Below, one piece after another: positions 43,319-52,059 of a stretch of DNA of 64,000 bases. The position numbers and the translations under genes are program-made. The stretch lies in contig CAWBRV010000005.1 of assembly GCA_963791225.1 (NCBI GenBank), positions 62,001 to 126,000 of the forward strand. Direction: 5' to 3'. Under the pieces are notes generated by a model that worked only from the letters and a program-made list of their open reading frames with translations, did not search any database and was not told where the DNA came from. The DNA is from PALSA-612 sp963791225 (GTDB lineage: Bacteria; Actinomycetota; Thermoleophilia; Gaiellales; Gaiellaceae). Every line of letters begins with the position of its first letter. The stretch's first letter is position 1.

Positions 43319-43453
43319 GTGACGGGCGACAAGGTTGGCGCTGCTCGGCGTCTCGGTGTTCTGGTGCGCGATCAGGTGCCGCCCTCATTCGCGGTGCGGT
43401 GTAGCACGGAGGATTGTTGGTGTTCCCGGGGTCTATCGTGGTCGCATGAGTAG
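43319..43453 (+). CDS. Possible 44-residue ORF in the leader of the YihY gene
   Basis: GTG 43319 (or TTG 43316) follows a strong GGAGAGGAG and reads 44 codons to TAG 43453, overlapping the YihY start by 8 bp. The peptide begins MTGDKVGAARRLGVLVRDQ and has three Cys near its end. It may be a truncated gene or an upstream ORF that couples translation to yihY. No family recognised. Confidence 0.35.
   Translation: MTGDKVGAARRLGVLVRDQVPPSFAVRCSTEDCWCSRGLSWSHE
43434..43439 (+). promoter_or_regulatory. Second, leaderless -10 box of yihY copy 1
   Basis: TATCGT ends 6 nt before ATG 43446, so yihY may have its own promoter in addition to the operator-controlled one at 43277. Confidence 0.4.
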
Positions 43454-44375
43454 GGCCGGGGAAGCGGCCTCTCGCGGTCGAGTCGGGGCGATACAGGCCT
43501 GGCTCAGCGGCCGCGGTGACTCACGCGTCGGTCGGCTGGCGATCCTGTGGTTTCGCCGCTATTTCGAGGCGAGTCGCAACTCCGGCTCGGCGGCGACGCT
43601 GTACGCCTTCCTGTCGGTGGTGCCGTTCGTCCTCGCCGTCATCGGCCTCACGCACGCAGGGGGCGGCGACACCAACAGCTTCGCACAGCGGCTGATCGAC
43701 CATCTGAAGCTGACCAACCCGACCGCCGGCCTGGTCAAGGAGACGTTCGGGGCCGCCTCCTCGAACGCCCTTGCCGCGACGCTCGCCGGTGTTGTCGGCT
43801 TCCTGATCTGGGGCCTCGGCCTGGGGCAGATCTACCAGGACGTCTATGCCCGGGCCTGGGGGATCAAGAGAAGTGGATCGGCGGCCGACCAGGGACTGTT
43901 CGCCATCTTCTTCTTCGTCTACAGCGGACTCCTCGCCTTTGCGGTCGTCTCCGTGGCGCAGCTCCGTGATACGGGCTGGTACGTGCTCGTGCCGGTCTGG
44001 CTCGTCGCCTCGACGGTGTTCTGGCTCTGGACGCCCCGCTTCCTGCTGCACCGCCAGATCGGGCTTCGGGCGCTCCTGCCGGGCGCGCTGCTCGCTTCGG
44101 TCGTAATCGGCGGAGCGTGCGCGTTCGCGCCGCTGTTCCTCGGCGGCTGGCTGAACAGCGACGGGAAGTACTTCGGCTCCTTCGGCGTCACGATCGCCCT
44201 GCTCGGTTGGGGCTTCGTCCTGGTCACGATCTCGGTCGTCTGCGCGGTCTTCTCGCCCGTCTGGGCGAACTGGCGGCAGACGGAGACACAACACCCCGCC
44301 AAAGGCTCCGGCCAGCACACAGAACAATCCTCTCCAGCCTCGGACAGCAGCGATGTCGCCTCCGGATCGAACTGA
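43446..44375 (+). CDS. YihY/BrkB-family inner membrane protein, copy 1
   Basis: 309 residues from ATG 43446. After a basic start it has the family's SGSAATLYAFLSVVPFVLAV first helix, then helices at about 115-140, 155-180, 190-212, 225-250 and 255-280, and an acidic, Ser-rich tail. YihY/BrkB proteins are conserved membrane proteins of uncertain function (possible transporters or envelope proteins; not RNase BN). Overlaps the second copy by 23 bp, so the two are co-translated. Confidence 0.82.
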   Translation: MSRAGEAASRGRVGAIQAWLSGRGDSRVGRLAILWFRRYFEASRNSGSAATLYAFLSVVPFVLAVIGLTHAGGGDTNSFAQRLIDHLKLTNPTAGLVKETFGAASSNALAATLAGVVGFLIWGLGLGQIYQDVYARAWGIKRSGSAADQGLFAIFFFVYSGLLAFAVVSVAQLRDTGWYVLVPVWLVASTVFWLWTPRFLLHRQIGLRALLPGALLASVVIGGACAFAPLFLGGWLNSDGKYFGSFGVTIALLGWGFVLVTISVVCAVFSPVWANWRQTETQHPAKGSGQHTEQSSPASDSSDVASGSN

Positions 44376-45813
44376 CGAGCCTGAGCAGATCGAGCTGCCG
44401 CCTCCCAGGCCGACGCTGCTCCAGCGCCTGGCGCACTGGGTCCAGCACGCGCACGCACTCAAGGGCTGGGTCCAGGAGGCCCGCGGTCGCTCCGCGGCGC
44501 TCGACGCCACCTTCGAGACGATCGAACGAGACTCCCACATCGGCGGCGGCATGCTGGCCGGCGCACTCGCCTACCGATTGTTCCTGTTCGCCCTGCCGCT
44601 CGCGCTCTTCGTCGTCTCCGGCCTCGGGCTGCTGGCAAGCGCGATCGGGTTCGAGCCGAAGCTGATCACGAACTCGGTCGGCCTGGCCGGGGTCGTCACC
44701 AAGCAGGTCGCGAGCACGACCAAGGGCAACTCGAACTGGTGGGTCGCCCTCGGCTCGTTCTTCCTGCTCGTCTACGTGACGAGAGTCCTGCTCAGGGCGA
44801 TCGCGATCGCCCACTCTCTGGCCTGGGAGCGTTCAGCCGCATCCGTCAAGGTGCACGGCCGCTCACTCGCGGTCTTCGGCGCAGCGCTCGCAGGCCAACT
44901 CCTCCTCGTCGGCGGCGTCGGCGCCGTCAACCACCAGACCGTGATCGGCGGCATCGTCACACTCGCCCTCTTGGTCTTCGCCCTCGCAGGACTCTGGCTG
45001 ATCGTCTCACTCCAGCTGCCCCACTCCGACGCCCGCTGGACAGACCTGATCCCCGGATCGCTCCTGTACGCGGTTGGCCTTGTCGGCTTGCTGCTCTTCA
45101 ACGTCCTCATCCTCGGCCATCTGGTCCAGGAGAAGACCAGCACCTACGGCGCCCTGGGGACTGCAGCCACGTTCCTGCTCGGCTTCTTCCTACTCGGCCG
45201 CGTGATCGTAGGAGCCGCCGTCCTCAACTCCACTCTCTACGAACGCCACTCCCGCTCCACGCGAGCAGACGCCGCCACCCGCCCGGCAGGCTATGTAGGT
45301 GGTGGGCTGGGCTTGGTCTGGGCGCCGGGTTGCACCGTCGGGATGCCGCGGGTGAAGAGCAGGGCGGCGAGCGCGAAGAGTGCGAGGATCGAGACGGCGA
45401 GGCGCAGTCCGTCGATTCGGCTCTTTTCGTTCTCGTCCACGATCGCGTTGCTCGCCCGCGGTGGTACGTGCGCGTCCTTAAGGGCGGCCTTGAGGTCGGC
45501 GTCGGACATGAACGGGACGCCGCCGGCGAGGTTCGTCTGCGCCTTGGCGGTGACGCGATCGGGAACGGCCGGGTTGTTCGCGATGCCGGTGAGGAACGAG
45601 GCGGTCAGCGCGGAGATGAGCACGGCGCCCGCCAGCGCGGTGCCGATCGACGCGCCGAGCTGTGACCCGGTGTTCTGGATTCCGCCCACCTCGCCGCTCT
45701 GCTCGTCGGGCACCGCCGACACGGTCACGCTCCCCAGCTGGGAGGCGATCGAGCCGATCCCGGCGCCCGCGAGCAGCAGCGGCCAGGTGACGATCTCCGC
45801 GCCGGCGCCGTAG
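44353..45813 (+). CDS. YihY/BrkB-family membrane protein, copy 2, with read-through 3' extension
   Basis: The first about 310 residues are a normal YihY/BrkB protein (IGGGMLAGALAYRLFLFALP; WWVALGSFFLLVYVTRVLLR; AATFLLGFFLLGRVIVGAA) ending near YERHSRSTRADAATRP at about 45285. No stop follows. The frame continues 175 codons to 45813 through sequence that is the antisense of the convergent MFS gene, and reads as low-complexity Ser/Ala/Pro-rich protein. Most likely the native stop was lost by a rearrangement or indel near 45290; otherwise the two genes overlap antisense by about 520 bp. Confidence 0.7.
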   Translation: MSPPDRTDEPEQIELPPPRPTLLQRLAHWVQHAHALKGWVQEARGRSAALDATFETIERDSHIGGGMLAGALAYRLFLFALPLALFVVSGLGLLASAIGFEPKLITNSVGLAGVVTKQVASTTKGNSNWWVALGSFFLLVYVTRVLLRAIAIAHSLAWERSAASVKVHGRSLAVFGAALAGQLLLVGGVGAVNHQTVIGGIVTLALLVFALAGLWLIVSLQLPHSDARWTDLIPGSLLYAVGLVGLLLFNVLILGHLVQEKTSTYGALGTAATFLLGFFLLGRVIVGAAVLNSTLYERHSRSTRADAATRPAGYVGGGLGLVWAPGCTVGMPRVKSRAASAKSARIETARRSPSIRLFSFSSTIALLARGGTCASLRAALRSASDMNGTPPARFVCALAVTRSGTAGLFAMPVRNEAVSAEMSTAPASAVPIDAPSCDPVFWIPPTSPLCSSGTADTVTLPSWEAIEPIPAPASSSGQVTISAPAP

Positions 45814-46929
45814 TCGAGCAGGGCGACCAGGAGCACGAGCCCGGCGAACATGGCCATGAAGCCGAGGCGGATGACCCGCCGCGGGTTCGCGTTCGGGAAC
45901 AGCTTCGGGACTCCGGCGGCGAAGAGCAGCAACATCAGCGACAGCGGCAGCAGGCGGACACCGGTCGCGACCGCCGACATGCCGAGCGCGACCGACAGGA
46001 ACAGCGGAACGACGAAGAAGATCCCGGCCTGCACGAGAAACAGGAACAGGAAGGAGACGACGCCGTCGCGCAGCTGGATGTTCCGCAGCATCTTCGGGTC
46101 GATCAGCGCAGCCTGGCCGTGTGCGATACGCCGGTTCTCCCACGCCACGAACAGGCCCAGCACCACACCGCCCGCGAGCATGAGCCAGATCACCGGCGAG
46201 AGCCCGAGCCACTCGGGAGCACCCGGCTTCGGCTGCACGAACCCCCACGCGCCCGACTTCAGGATGCCGATCACGACCATCCCGAGGCCGGCCGCCGACA
46301 GCGCGGTGCCGACCAGGTCGAGCTTGGCGCCCTTCTCGGGCGGTGTGTCGTTCACCCGCCGCGCCAGGACGAGGATCACGATCACGATGAACACCTCGCC
46401 GACGAACACCCACCGCCACGAGGCATAGGTCGTGAACAGGCCGCCGATCACCGGCCCGAGCGCCGCCGCCATCGCGCCGGCAGCCGCCACCAGCCCGTAC
46501 GCGCGCGGCCGGTCCGGATTTTCCGAAGTTCGAGGCGACGAGCGCGACGATCGCCGGCATGATCAACACCGCGCCGAAGCCCTCCAGGAACGACCAGCCG
46601 ATGATCAACACCGCCAGGCTGTGAGACAGCGCCGTCGTCAGCGACCCGCACGCGTAGACGACGGCTCCGATCGTGAACGCACGCTTCCGGCCGATGATCT
46701 CCCCGACCCTCCCGCCGGTGATCATGAAAGACGCCATCACCAGCGTGTAGAGCGTGATCGCCGTCTGGATCCCGGTCACGTCGGTCCCGACGTCCCTCGC
46801 GACAGTCGCGATCGCCGTGTTCATCACCGTCATATCCAGCGCCATCACGAACTGCCCCGCCGCCAACGTGAGCAGCACCACACCCGAAGCCTTGGCAGCA
46901 ACGGAAGACGCGGTCGGCGCAGTCGTCAC
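45291..46929 (-). pseudogene. DHA2-type (14-helix) MFS drug exporter broken by one extra base
   Basis: Joined, the two frames give about 545 residues, normal for EmrB/QacA-type proton antiporters. N-terminal part from GTG 46929: VVLLTLAAGQFVMALDMTVM with the DHA2 motif-D1-like Asp and MASFMITGGRVGEIIGRKRA motif A. The frame is right up to NFGKSG near 46513, where an extra G shifts it; removing it gives KSDRPRAYGLVAAAGAMAAA, which joins the second frame (LGPVIGGLFTTYASWRWVF through to 45291). As written, only a three- to four-helix fragment is made. Real inactivation or an assembly error. Confidence 0.8.
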
Positions 46930-47151
46930 AACAAAAGCCCTATAAACGGCACCGCCACGACTGCGCCGCTCGCGATGCTGCGAGTTCGCGCCTGCCTGGG
47001 ACGGCGCACGTAGCAGCGGCCACCGGCCTCCGCCCTTGCTTTACCCGGATCGCCCGGAACGCGCGCCAACCCTCGACGCCTTAGCGGATCCGCGACGAGT
47101 CGCGAAGCGGGCTCACGGCATCGACAGCCGTGCCGACGGTGGCGGACGCGC

Positions 47152-47723
47152 TCACTTACCGCTGGTCAGGGAGTTGCAGGCGCTCGAGCTCGCGAACGCG
47201 TTCTTCAGCTCGCCCTTCGCGCCGAGCCCCTGGAGATCCGTGAACGTCGTCTTGACCTGCGTCCTCATCGTCGCGAGTGTGGTCTTCACCGTTGAGACGG
47301 CACCGAGCACGCCGCTCACGCCGGAGACCCCTTTGACCGCGTTCTCGATCGTGGTCACATCCTGCTGCAAGCTCGTCGAGAGCTGGTCGAGGGAGTCCTT
47401 CGCCTGCTGCCCGGCCTGGGTGTCGGGCTTGCCCAGCCCCTTCAGGTCGGAAGTGAGCGTCTCCGTCGCCGACTTCGCGTCTCCGGCTGCCGTCTGCAGC
47501 CCGCTCTTCGTCGGATCGCTCTTCACCGAGTCGGCGGCCGACTTGATCGCCGCCTGCCAGGTCGTGATCGACGAGCAGACGCCGCTCGCCCAGGTCTCGG
47601 TGGCGGAGGCACTCGTGGTCGTCGCCGTCGAGCCGCCGCCCCCGCTCGAGCCGCAACCTGCCGCGAGGAACACCAAGACGACGCTGTGACAGCGATGAGG
47701 CTCTGTTTGCGAATGGATTTCAT
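47152..47723 (-). pseudogene. Lipoprotein with frameshift inside the signal peptide
   Basis: The mature part (from lipobox VFLAAGCGSSGGG) is about 165 residues, Ser/Thr/Ala-rich and helical (SDLKGLGKPDTQAGQQAKDS). A good start, ATG 47723 or 47729, gives MKSIRKQSLIAVT, the n-region and first half of a signal peptide, but in the frame one base off. Restoring one base near 47688 joins them into MKSIRKQSLIAVT...VVLVFLAAGC. As written the protein has no exportable start. Function of the mature part unknown. Confidence 0.6.
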
Positions 47724-47747
47724 CGTCATGCCCTTTCGGCGGATCGG

Positions 47748-47773
47748 GAGGGCCGGCGTGTGTGCCGGCCCTC
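47748..47773 (-). terminator. Hairpin terminator after the DUF1269 gene
   Basis: A 10-bp perfect stem (47748-47757 with 47764-47773) and the loop GTGTGT, 10 bp after the DUF1269 stop. Confidence 0.7.
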
Positions 47774-47783
47774 CTCCCGCGAT

Positions 47784-48311
47784 CTACGAGGTGATTGCGC
47801 CCGACACCTCGTCCTGGGACTTCGCGATCGCCTTCTGCAGCTCGTCGTAGTCGCCCGAGTCGATCGCCTGGTTGATCCTCTTGTCCGAGTTGACGAGCGC
47901 GGCCTCGACCTTGTCCGCATACTGGTCGTCGACGACCGCCACCACCGCCGAGGATCCCGGCGGCAGGTACTGCTCGAGATCGACGCCCATCTTCTTCTCC
48001 TCGTGGCGCTTGCGCAGTGCGCCGATGCCGGCGCCGATCCCGGCACCGATCGCGGTCGCGGCAAGCAGCGGCGGCGCGAACAGCCCGACCACCAGCCCGG
48101 CGGTCCCGCCGAGCACCGCGCCGCCGGCGACGCGCCCATCACCATGCTCGTCCACGTCGACCTTGCCGCTGGCGTCGCGATTCATCACGACCGCCCCGAC
48201 GACCGTGTACTCGCCGCCGTCCTGCCCGGCCTTCAGCGCTTTGAAGTCCTCGGCAGCCGCACCTGCCTCCGAGTATGTGCCCACCACAAGCGCGAGATTG
48301 TCACCATCCAT
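47784..48311 (-). CDS. DUF1269-family protein with Gly-zipper membrane segment
   Basis: 175 residues. Starts DNLALVVGTYSEAGAAAEDF, then a Gly/Ala-rich membrane stretch (about 68-98, AGGAVLGGTAGLVVGLFAPP and AIGAGIGAGIGAL), then a basic-acidic C-terminal domain with GSSAVVAVVDDQYADKVEAA. DUF1269 proteins are general-stress-like proteins of unknown activity. ATG 48311 follows GAGGAGGAGCG. Controlled by operator site 2. Confidence 0.8.
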   Translation of the reverse strand: MDGDNLALVVGTYSEAGAAAEDFKALKAGQDGGEYTVVGAVVMNRDASGKVDVDEHGDGRVAGGAVLGGTAGLVVGLFAPPLLAATAIGAGIGAGIGALRKRHEEKKMGVDLEQYLPPGSSAVVAVVDDQYADKVEAALVNSDKRINQAIDSGDYDELQKAIAKSQDEVSGAITS

Positions 48312-48339
48312 CGCTCCTCCTCTCTAGGGTCTTTCGCCG

Positions 48340-48396
48340 AGCCTCGCACGCATCGCCGCGCTGTGGGACTGTTCGAGCGCCGTTCACCCAGGTGAA
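48340..48396 (-). promoter_or_regulatory. Operator-promoter site 2 (DUF1269 gene)
   Basis: On the minus strand the operator TTCACCTGGGTGAA starts at 48396 and the hexamer GAGGCT starts at 48345, again 51 nt. This -10 is the weakest of the five but keeps A2 and T6. A 28-nt leader with a strong ribosome-binding site follows. Confidence 0.6.
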
Positions 48397-48416
48397 CCGG
48401 GGCGCCTCGAACTGGC

Positions 48417-48779
48417 CTACGGGTTGGGCGCCTGGCGCCGCCAGCGGTTCCAGGGCCACATGCCGTCCATCTCCACCTCGAGCGAGAAGCTCAGCAGAAT
48501 CCGGATCACGACGATCACGCCCAGTACGACAACGCTCTCGTAGGTCGGGTCGACGATGATCGTCCGCACGAGGTCGGCCACGATCAGCACTTCCAGGCCG
48601 AGCAGGATCGAGCGACCGAGGTTGCGGCGCAGCTCCTCGTAGGAGCCTGGCCGACGCTCGGGGTGGGACACCCGCACGAGGAAGATCAGAAACGCCCAGA
48701 ATCCGCCGACGAGAATGATCCCCGCCCCAAGCGCCTCCACGACGCGAACGATGTCGGAGACCGTGCTCTTGTAGTCCAT
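48417..48779 (-). CDS. DUF1622 membrane protein
   Basis: 120 residues with helices at about 12-36, 57-75 and 80-97, and YEELRRNLGRSILLGLEVLI between the first two, the DUF1622 signature. Small integral membrane protein, function unknown. ATG 48779 lies 9 nt after TAGGGT, so the mRNA would be nearly leaderless. Controlled by operator site 3. Confidence 0.82.
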   Translation of the reverse strand: MDYKSTVSDIVRVVEALGAGIILVGGFWAFLIFLVRVSHPERRPGSYEELRRNLGRSILLGLEVLIVADLVRTIIVDPTYESVVVLGVIVVIRILLSFSLEVEMDGMWPWNRWRRQAPNP

Positions 48780-48788
48780 TGCGACGCA

Positions 48789-48845
48789 ACCCTACGCAAC
48801 AGATGTCGTCGCCCAGCGATGGCGCTCGTGTTTCACCCGGGTGAG
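48789..48845 (-). promoter_or_regulatory. Operator-promoter site 3 (DUF1622 gene)
   Basis: On the minus strand CTCACCCGGGTGAA starts at 48845 and TAGGGT starts at 48794, 51 nt apart; CGTAGGG matches sites 1 and 5. The operator lies between DUF1622 and the LuxR gene, but no matching -10 exists in the direction of LuxR. Confidence 0.7.
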
Positions 48846-48947
48846 CCTGAACCCGCCACGAGCTTGGCCCGCCGGCGGAGTCATGCGACGATGTGTCGCA
48901 GAATGGCGCTCGGATCGGGGCAGCGGGGGGCAGGGACAGCGGAGCGG

Positions 48948-51176
48948 ATGGGCGCGACTGCGCTTCCCCCGCTGATCGAGGCCAAGCTGACGGCTCCGAG
49001 TCTGCGTGGAGACATGGTCGACCGTCCGCGTCTGTGGACGGGGCCGGCTGCCAGTGTCGATGCGGTGCTGACGCTCGTCGCGGCACCGGCCGGCTACGGG
49101 AAGACGACGGCGGTACGGGCGTGGTGTGCGAGCCAGGATGCGGCGCTGGCCTGGGTCACCCTCGATACCGGCGACGACGATCCGACTCGATTGTGGCGGT
49201 ATGTAGCCACGGCGGTCGATCGCGTGCGACCGGGGCTCGGGCGAGCTGCGCTGCAGCGGCTCGGGATACCAGGCGGTGCAATCGAGGACGCGGTCGACGA
49301 GCTCATGAACGGCATCGCCGCGTTCGGGGAGCTGCTGCTCCTCGTGCTCGACGACCTTCACGAGGTGACCGGCGAGGGCTGCATCGCGTCGATCGACCAT
49401 GCCCTGTCGCACCTCCCACTCAACGCACGTGTGATTCTCGTCACGCGGGTCGATCCTGCGCTGAGCCTCGCGCGATACCGCGCCGCCGGTGTGCTCGCCG
49501 AGCTGCGCGCGAGGGAGCTCGCGTTTACCCGCGCCGAGACGGACGAGCTGCTTGTCACCCGCGGGAAGATCGAGCTCGGACCGGACGAGATCAGACTGCT
49601 CTACGAGCGGACAGAGGGCTGGCCTGCGACGCTCGTGCTGGCCGGCCTCTGGCTGCGGACGGTCGACGACCCGGCCGCGGCCGTGCAGGCGTTCGGAGGC
49701 GATCACCACTTCGTGGCCGAGTACCTGAGCAGCGAGGTTCTCGCGGCGCTCGACGAGGACATGCGGTCGTTTCTCCACGGTGTCGCTGTCCTGTGCGAGT
49801 TCACCGCCGAGCTCTGCGACGCCGCGCTCGACCGCACCGGCTCCGCCGCTGTGCTGGCCAAGCTCGAGCGCTCCAACCTGCTTGTCTCGCGGCTCGAACG
49901 TGGAGGCTGGTTCCGCATCCACTCGCTGTTTGCCACGTACGCCCAGACCGCGCTCGCGGCATCCGAGCCGGCCTCCGCGACGACGATCCGGCGCCGAGCC
50001 GCCGCATGGCTCAGATCGCACGGACTGCCCATGGAAGCGCTCCGACACGCGGCGGCTGCCGACGACCACGAGTTCGTCGCCGAGGTGCTCGTCGACTACT
50101 ACCTGCCCCTGATCAGGAGCGGCGACGGCGGGACGGTGCTTCGCTGGGTTCGCACGCTGCCGGATGACTGCGTCCTCGAGCACCCGGAGCTTGCGGCGAC
50201 CGCCGCCGCGGCTGCAGCGCTCGCGGGAGAGGGCGCGATCGAGCAGCGCCGGTTCACACAGCTCGCGGACCGAGCGCAGAGTCAGCAACACGGACAGTCG
50301 GACGCATATGTCGAAATCTGGGTGAGATTGGTTCGTGCGGGGACGGTCGACGGTGGCGTCGGCCGGGCGGTGCTCGACGGCCGCCGCGCCGTCGAGCTCG
50401 CGAGGGCAAGCTCCGACGAGCTCCTCACGGGCGCTCGCGCTACGTACGCGCGCGCTCTCTTCTTCGCGGGCGACTTGCAGGATGCGTCCGTTGCCGCCTC
50501 GCAGGTTCTGGAGCATCCGGACATCGGGCATCGTCCGCCGAGCCTGATCCTCGCACACTCGACGCTCGCACTCGTCGCCGCCGAGCGCGGGCAGCGCGTC
50601 GCGGCCCGACACCATGCCGACGCGGCGAAGGCCGCCGTGGGCCGGATCGGGAGCAGCCGTAGCTGGCTCGGCGCGAACGCGGCCGCCGCACTGGGAACGG
50701 TGCTGGCCGCCGAAGGGAGCTTCGTCGAGGCAGAGCACGAGCTCGTCACCGCCGAGCGCTTCTTCGCGGACGAGCTGGCGACGGTGCAGCATGCCTGGCT
50801 CCTCGTGCTCCTCGCCCGTATCCGTCTGCGCCGCGGGCGCCTCGACGAGGCGGAGTCGGTGCTGCGCGCGGCCCGGGAGGCCCTCGACGAGCTACCGGAC
50901 AGCGGGATCGTGCGGCCGCTCTGCGACGAGGTGGAACGAGAGCTCCGGATGGCAAGAGACCGGGCAGCCGGGGGAGAGCTGCTCGAGGCGCCGACCGCGG
51001 CCGAGCTCGCCGTGCTCGAGCTTCTAGCCTCCGACTTGTCGGCACGGGAGATTGGCGATCAGCTCTTCCTCTCGCCCAACACGATCCGGTCGCACACCCG
51101 CGCGATCTATCGGAAGCTCGGCGTCCACTCCCGCACGGACGCAGTCACACGCGCGATCGTCCTCGGCCTCCTCTAG
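48948..51176 (+). CDS. MalT/LAL-type LuxR transcriptional regulator
   Basis: 742 residues from ATG 48948. N-terminal STAND ATPase with P-loop APAGYGKTTAV (46-56) and Walker B LLLLVLDDLHEV, a winged-helix and helical-repeat middle (GWFRIHSLFATYAQTALAAS; many Ala-rich TPR-like helices) and a C-terminal LuxR HTH (LSAREIGDQLFLSPNTIRSH; RAIYRKLGVHSRTDAVTRA). MalT-type proteins bind an inducer plus ATP, multimerise and activate transcription. Alternative starts ATG 48891 or 48903 would lengthen it by 15-19 residues; GGAG precedes 48948. It sits in the middle of the five operator sites and is the best candidate to bind them. Confidence 0.88.
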   Translation: MGATALPPLIEAKLTAPSLRGDMVDRPRLWTGPAASVDAVLTLVAAPAGYGKTTAVRAWCASQDAALAWVTLDTGDDDPTRLWRYVATAVDRVRPGLGRAALQRLGIPGGAIEDAVDELMNGIAAFGELLLLVLDDLHEVTGEGCIASIDHALSHLPLNARVILVTRVDPALSLARYRAAGVLAELRARELAFTRAETDELLVTRGKIELGPDEIRLLYERTEGWPATLVLAGLWLRTVDDPAAAVQAFGGDHHFVAEYLSSEVLAALDEDMRSFLHGVAVLCEFTAELCDAALDRTGSAAVLAKLERSNLLVSRLERGGWFRIHSLFATYAQTALAASEPASATTIRRRAAAWLRSHGLPMEALRHAAAADDHEFVAEVLVDYYLPLIRSGDGGTVLRWVRTLPDDCVLEHPELAATAAAAAALAGEGAIEQRRFTQLADRAQSQQHGQSDAYVEIWVRLVRAGTVDGGVGRAVLDGRRAVELARASSDELLTGARATYARALFFAGDLQDASVAASQVLEHPDIGHRPPSLILAHSTLALVAAERGQRVAARHHADAAKAAVGRIGSSRSWLGANAAAALGTVLAAEGSFVEAEHELVTAERFFADELATVQHAWLLVLLARIRLRRGRLDEAESVLRAAREALDELPDSGIVRPLCDEVERELRMARDRAAGGELLEAPTAAELAVLELLASDLSAREIGDQLFLSPNTIRSHTRAIYRKLGVHSRTDAVTRAIVLGLL

Positions 51177-51184
51177 CAAGCGCG

Positions 51185-51241
51185 ATCACCCAGGTGAACG
51201 GCACACCCCACCGCGTCGACGCCGGCGATGCGTGTCACGCT
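51185..51241 (+). promoter_or_regulatory. Operator-promoter site 4 (70-residue protein gene)
   Basis: Operator ATCACCCAGGTGAA (51185-51198); hexamer CACGCT (51236-51241) starts 51 nt later and ends 7 nt before ATG 51249, so this promoter both fits the regulon spacing and gives a leaderless mRNA. Confidence 0.6.
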
Positions 51242-51248
51242 CCATCAC

Positions 51249-51461
51249 ATGGCCAGTCGCGAGTACAGGCTCGTGGTCGAAGGCGAGCTGAGCGACCGCA
51301 TGCAGCTCGCCTTCGAGGGCATGAACCTCACGCGCAGCGACGGCACCACGACCCTGACTGGAATCATCCGCGACCAGGCCGAGCTCCAGGGCGTCCTCCA
51401 GCGGATCACCGATCTCGGACTCACATTGCTCGATCTGACCGCATTCGACAACGTCGCCTGA
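51249..51461 (+). CDS. Small conserved-looking protein, unknown
   Basis: 70 residues, MASREYRLVVEGELSDRMQL, with an alpha/beta pattern of four strands and two helices (RDQAELQGVLQRITDLGLTL), a ferredoxin-like ACT-type plan. It may be a small regulatory domain. ATG 51249 is preferred over 51228 because of the CACGCT box 7 nt upstream. Followed after 22 bp by the K+ channel gene. Confidence 0.6.
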   Translation: MASREYRLVVEGELSDRMQLAFEGMNLTRSDGTTTLTGIIRDQAELQGVLQRITDLGLTLLDLTAFDNVA

Positions 51462-51483
51462 CGCTGAAAAGTGGTGAGCCAGT

Positions 51484-52023
51484 GTGGTTTCGGGAGATGA
51501 TGGTCGGGTGACGCCTCCGCGGCGTCAACGGGTCGCCGATGCCGGCCGGAAGGTTCGTGCCGTGCCGCGCCCGAATCTGATCGAGCGGCGCCTATCGAAA
51601 TTCCTGCGCGAGCCGCCTTCGGTTCGCCTCGCCGCGGGCGTGATCGTCGTGTCCACGACGATCGTCGTCGTCGGCGGCGGGATCCTGATCAGGCTGCTCG
51701 ACCACCACGAGTACTCGAACGTCTGGGTCGGAATGTGGTGGTCGCTGCAGACGGTGACCACGGTCGGCTACGGCGACGTGACGCCCAAAGACGTCGCCGG
51801 CCGGCTCGTGGGCGCGTTCGTGATGCTCGAGGGAATCGCCTTCCTCGCGATCGTCACCGCCGCGATCACCTCGACCTTTATCGCCCGCGCCCAGAGCGAG
51901 CGTGCCGCCGCTGAGCAAGCAGACGAGGAGACGGAGGAGACACGGGTTGATGCCCGCTTCGACGATCTCGTCCAGCGCCTAGACCGCCTCGAGTCGATGG
52001 TCCGCGAGCTCGGCAAGAGCTGA
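51484..52023 (+). CDS. Two-helix potassium channel
   Basis: 179 residues. Helix 1 (about 45-67), pore helix and selectivity filter TVTTVGYGDVTP, helix 2 (about 95-118), then an acidic C-terminal coiled coil (RFDDLVQRLDRLESMVRELG) that would tetramerise in the cytoplasm. KcsA-like minimal channel without a voltage sensor or RCK domain. Start uncertain: GTG 51484 or a later GTG. Confidence 0.9.
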   Translation: MVSGDDGRVTPPRRQRVADAGRKVRAVPRPNLIERRLSKFLREPPSVRLAAGVIVVSTTIVVVGGGILIRLLDHHEYSNVWVGMWWSLQTVTTVGYGDVTPKDVAGRLVGAFVMLEGIAFLAIVTAAITSTFIARAQSERAAAEQADEETEETRVDARFDDLVQRLDRLESMVRELGKS

Positions 52024-52059
52024 GCGACCGAGCTATCCGGGCTGGGCGATCGGGCAGCC

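Noticed and set aside
48832..48903. Operator site 3 as an autoregulatory promoter of the LuxR gene on the plus strand
   Set aside because: At the 51-nt distance the plus strand reads ATGCGA, which is not a -10; the match is only toward DUF1622. Weak autoregulation by repression cannot be excluded.
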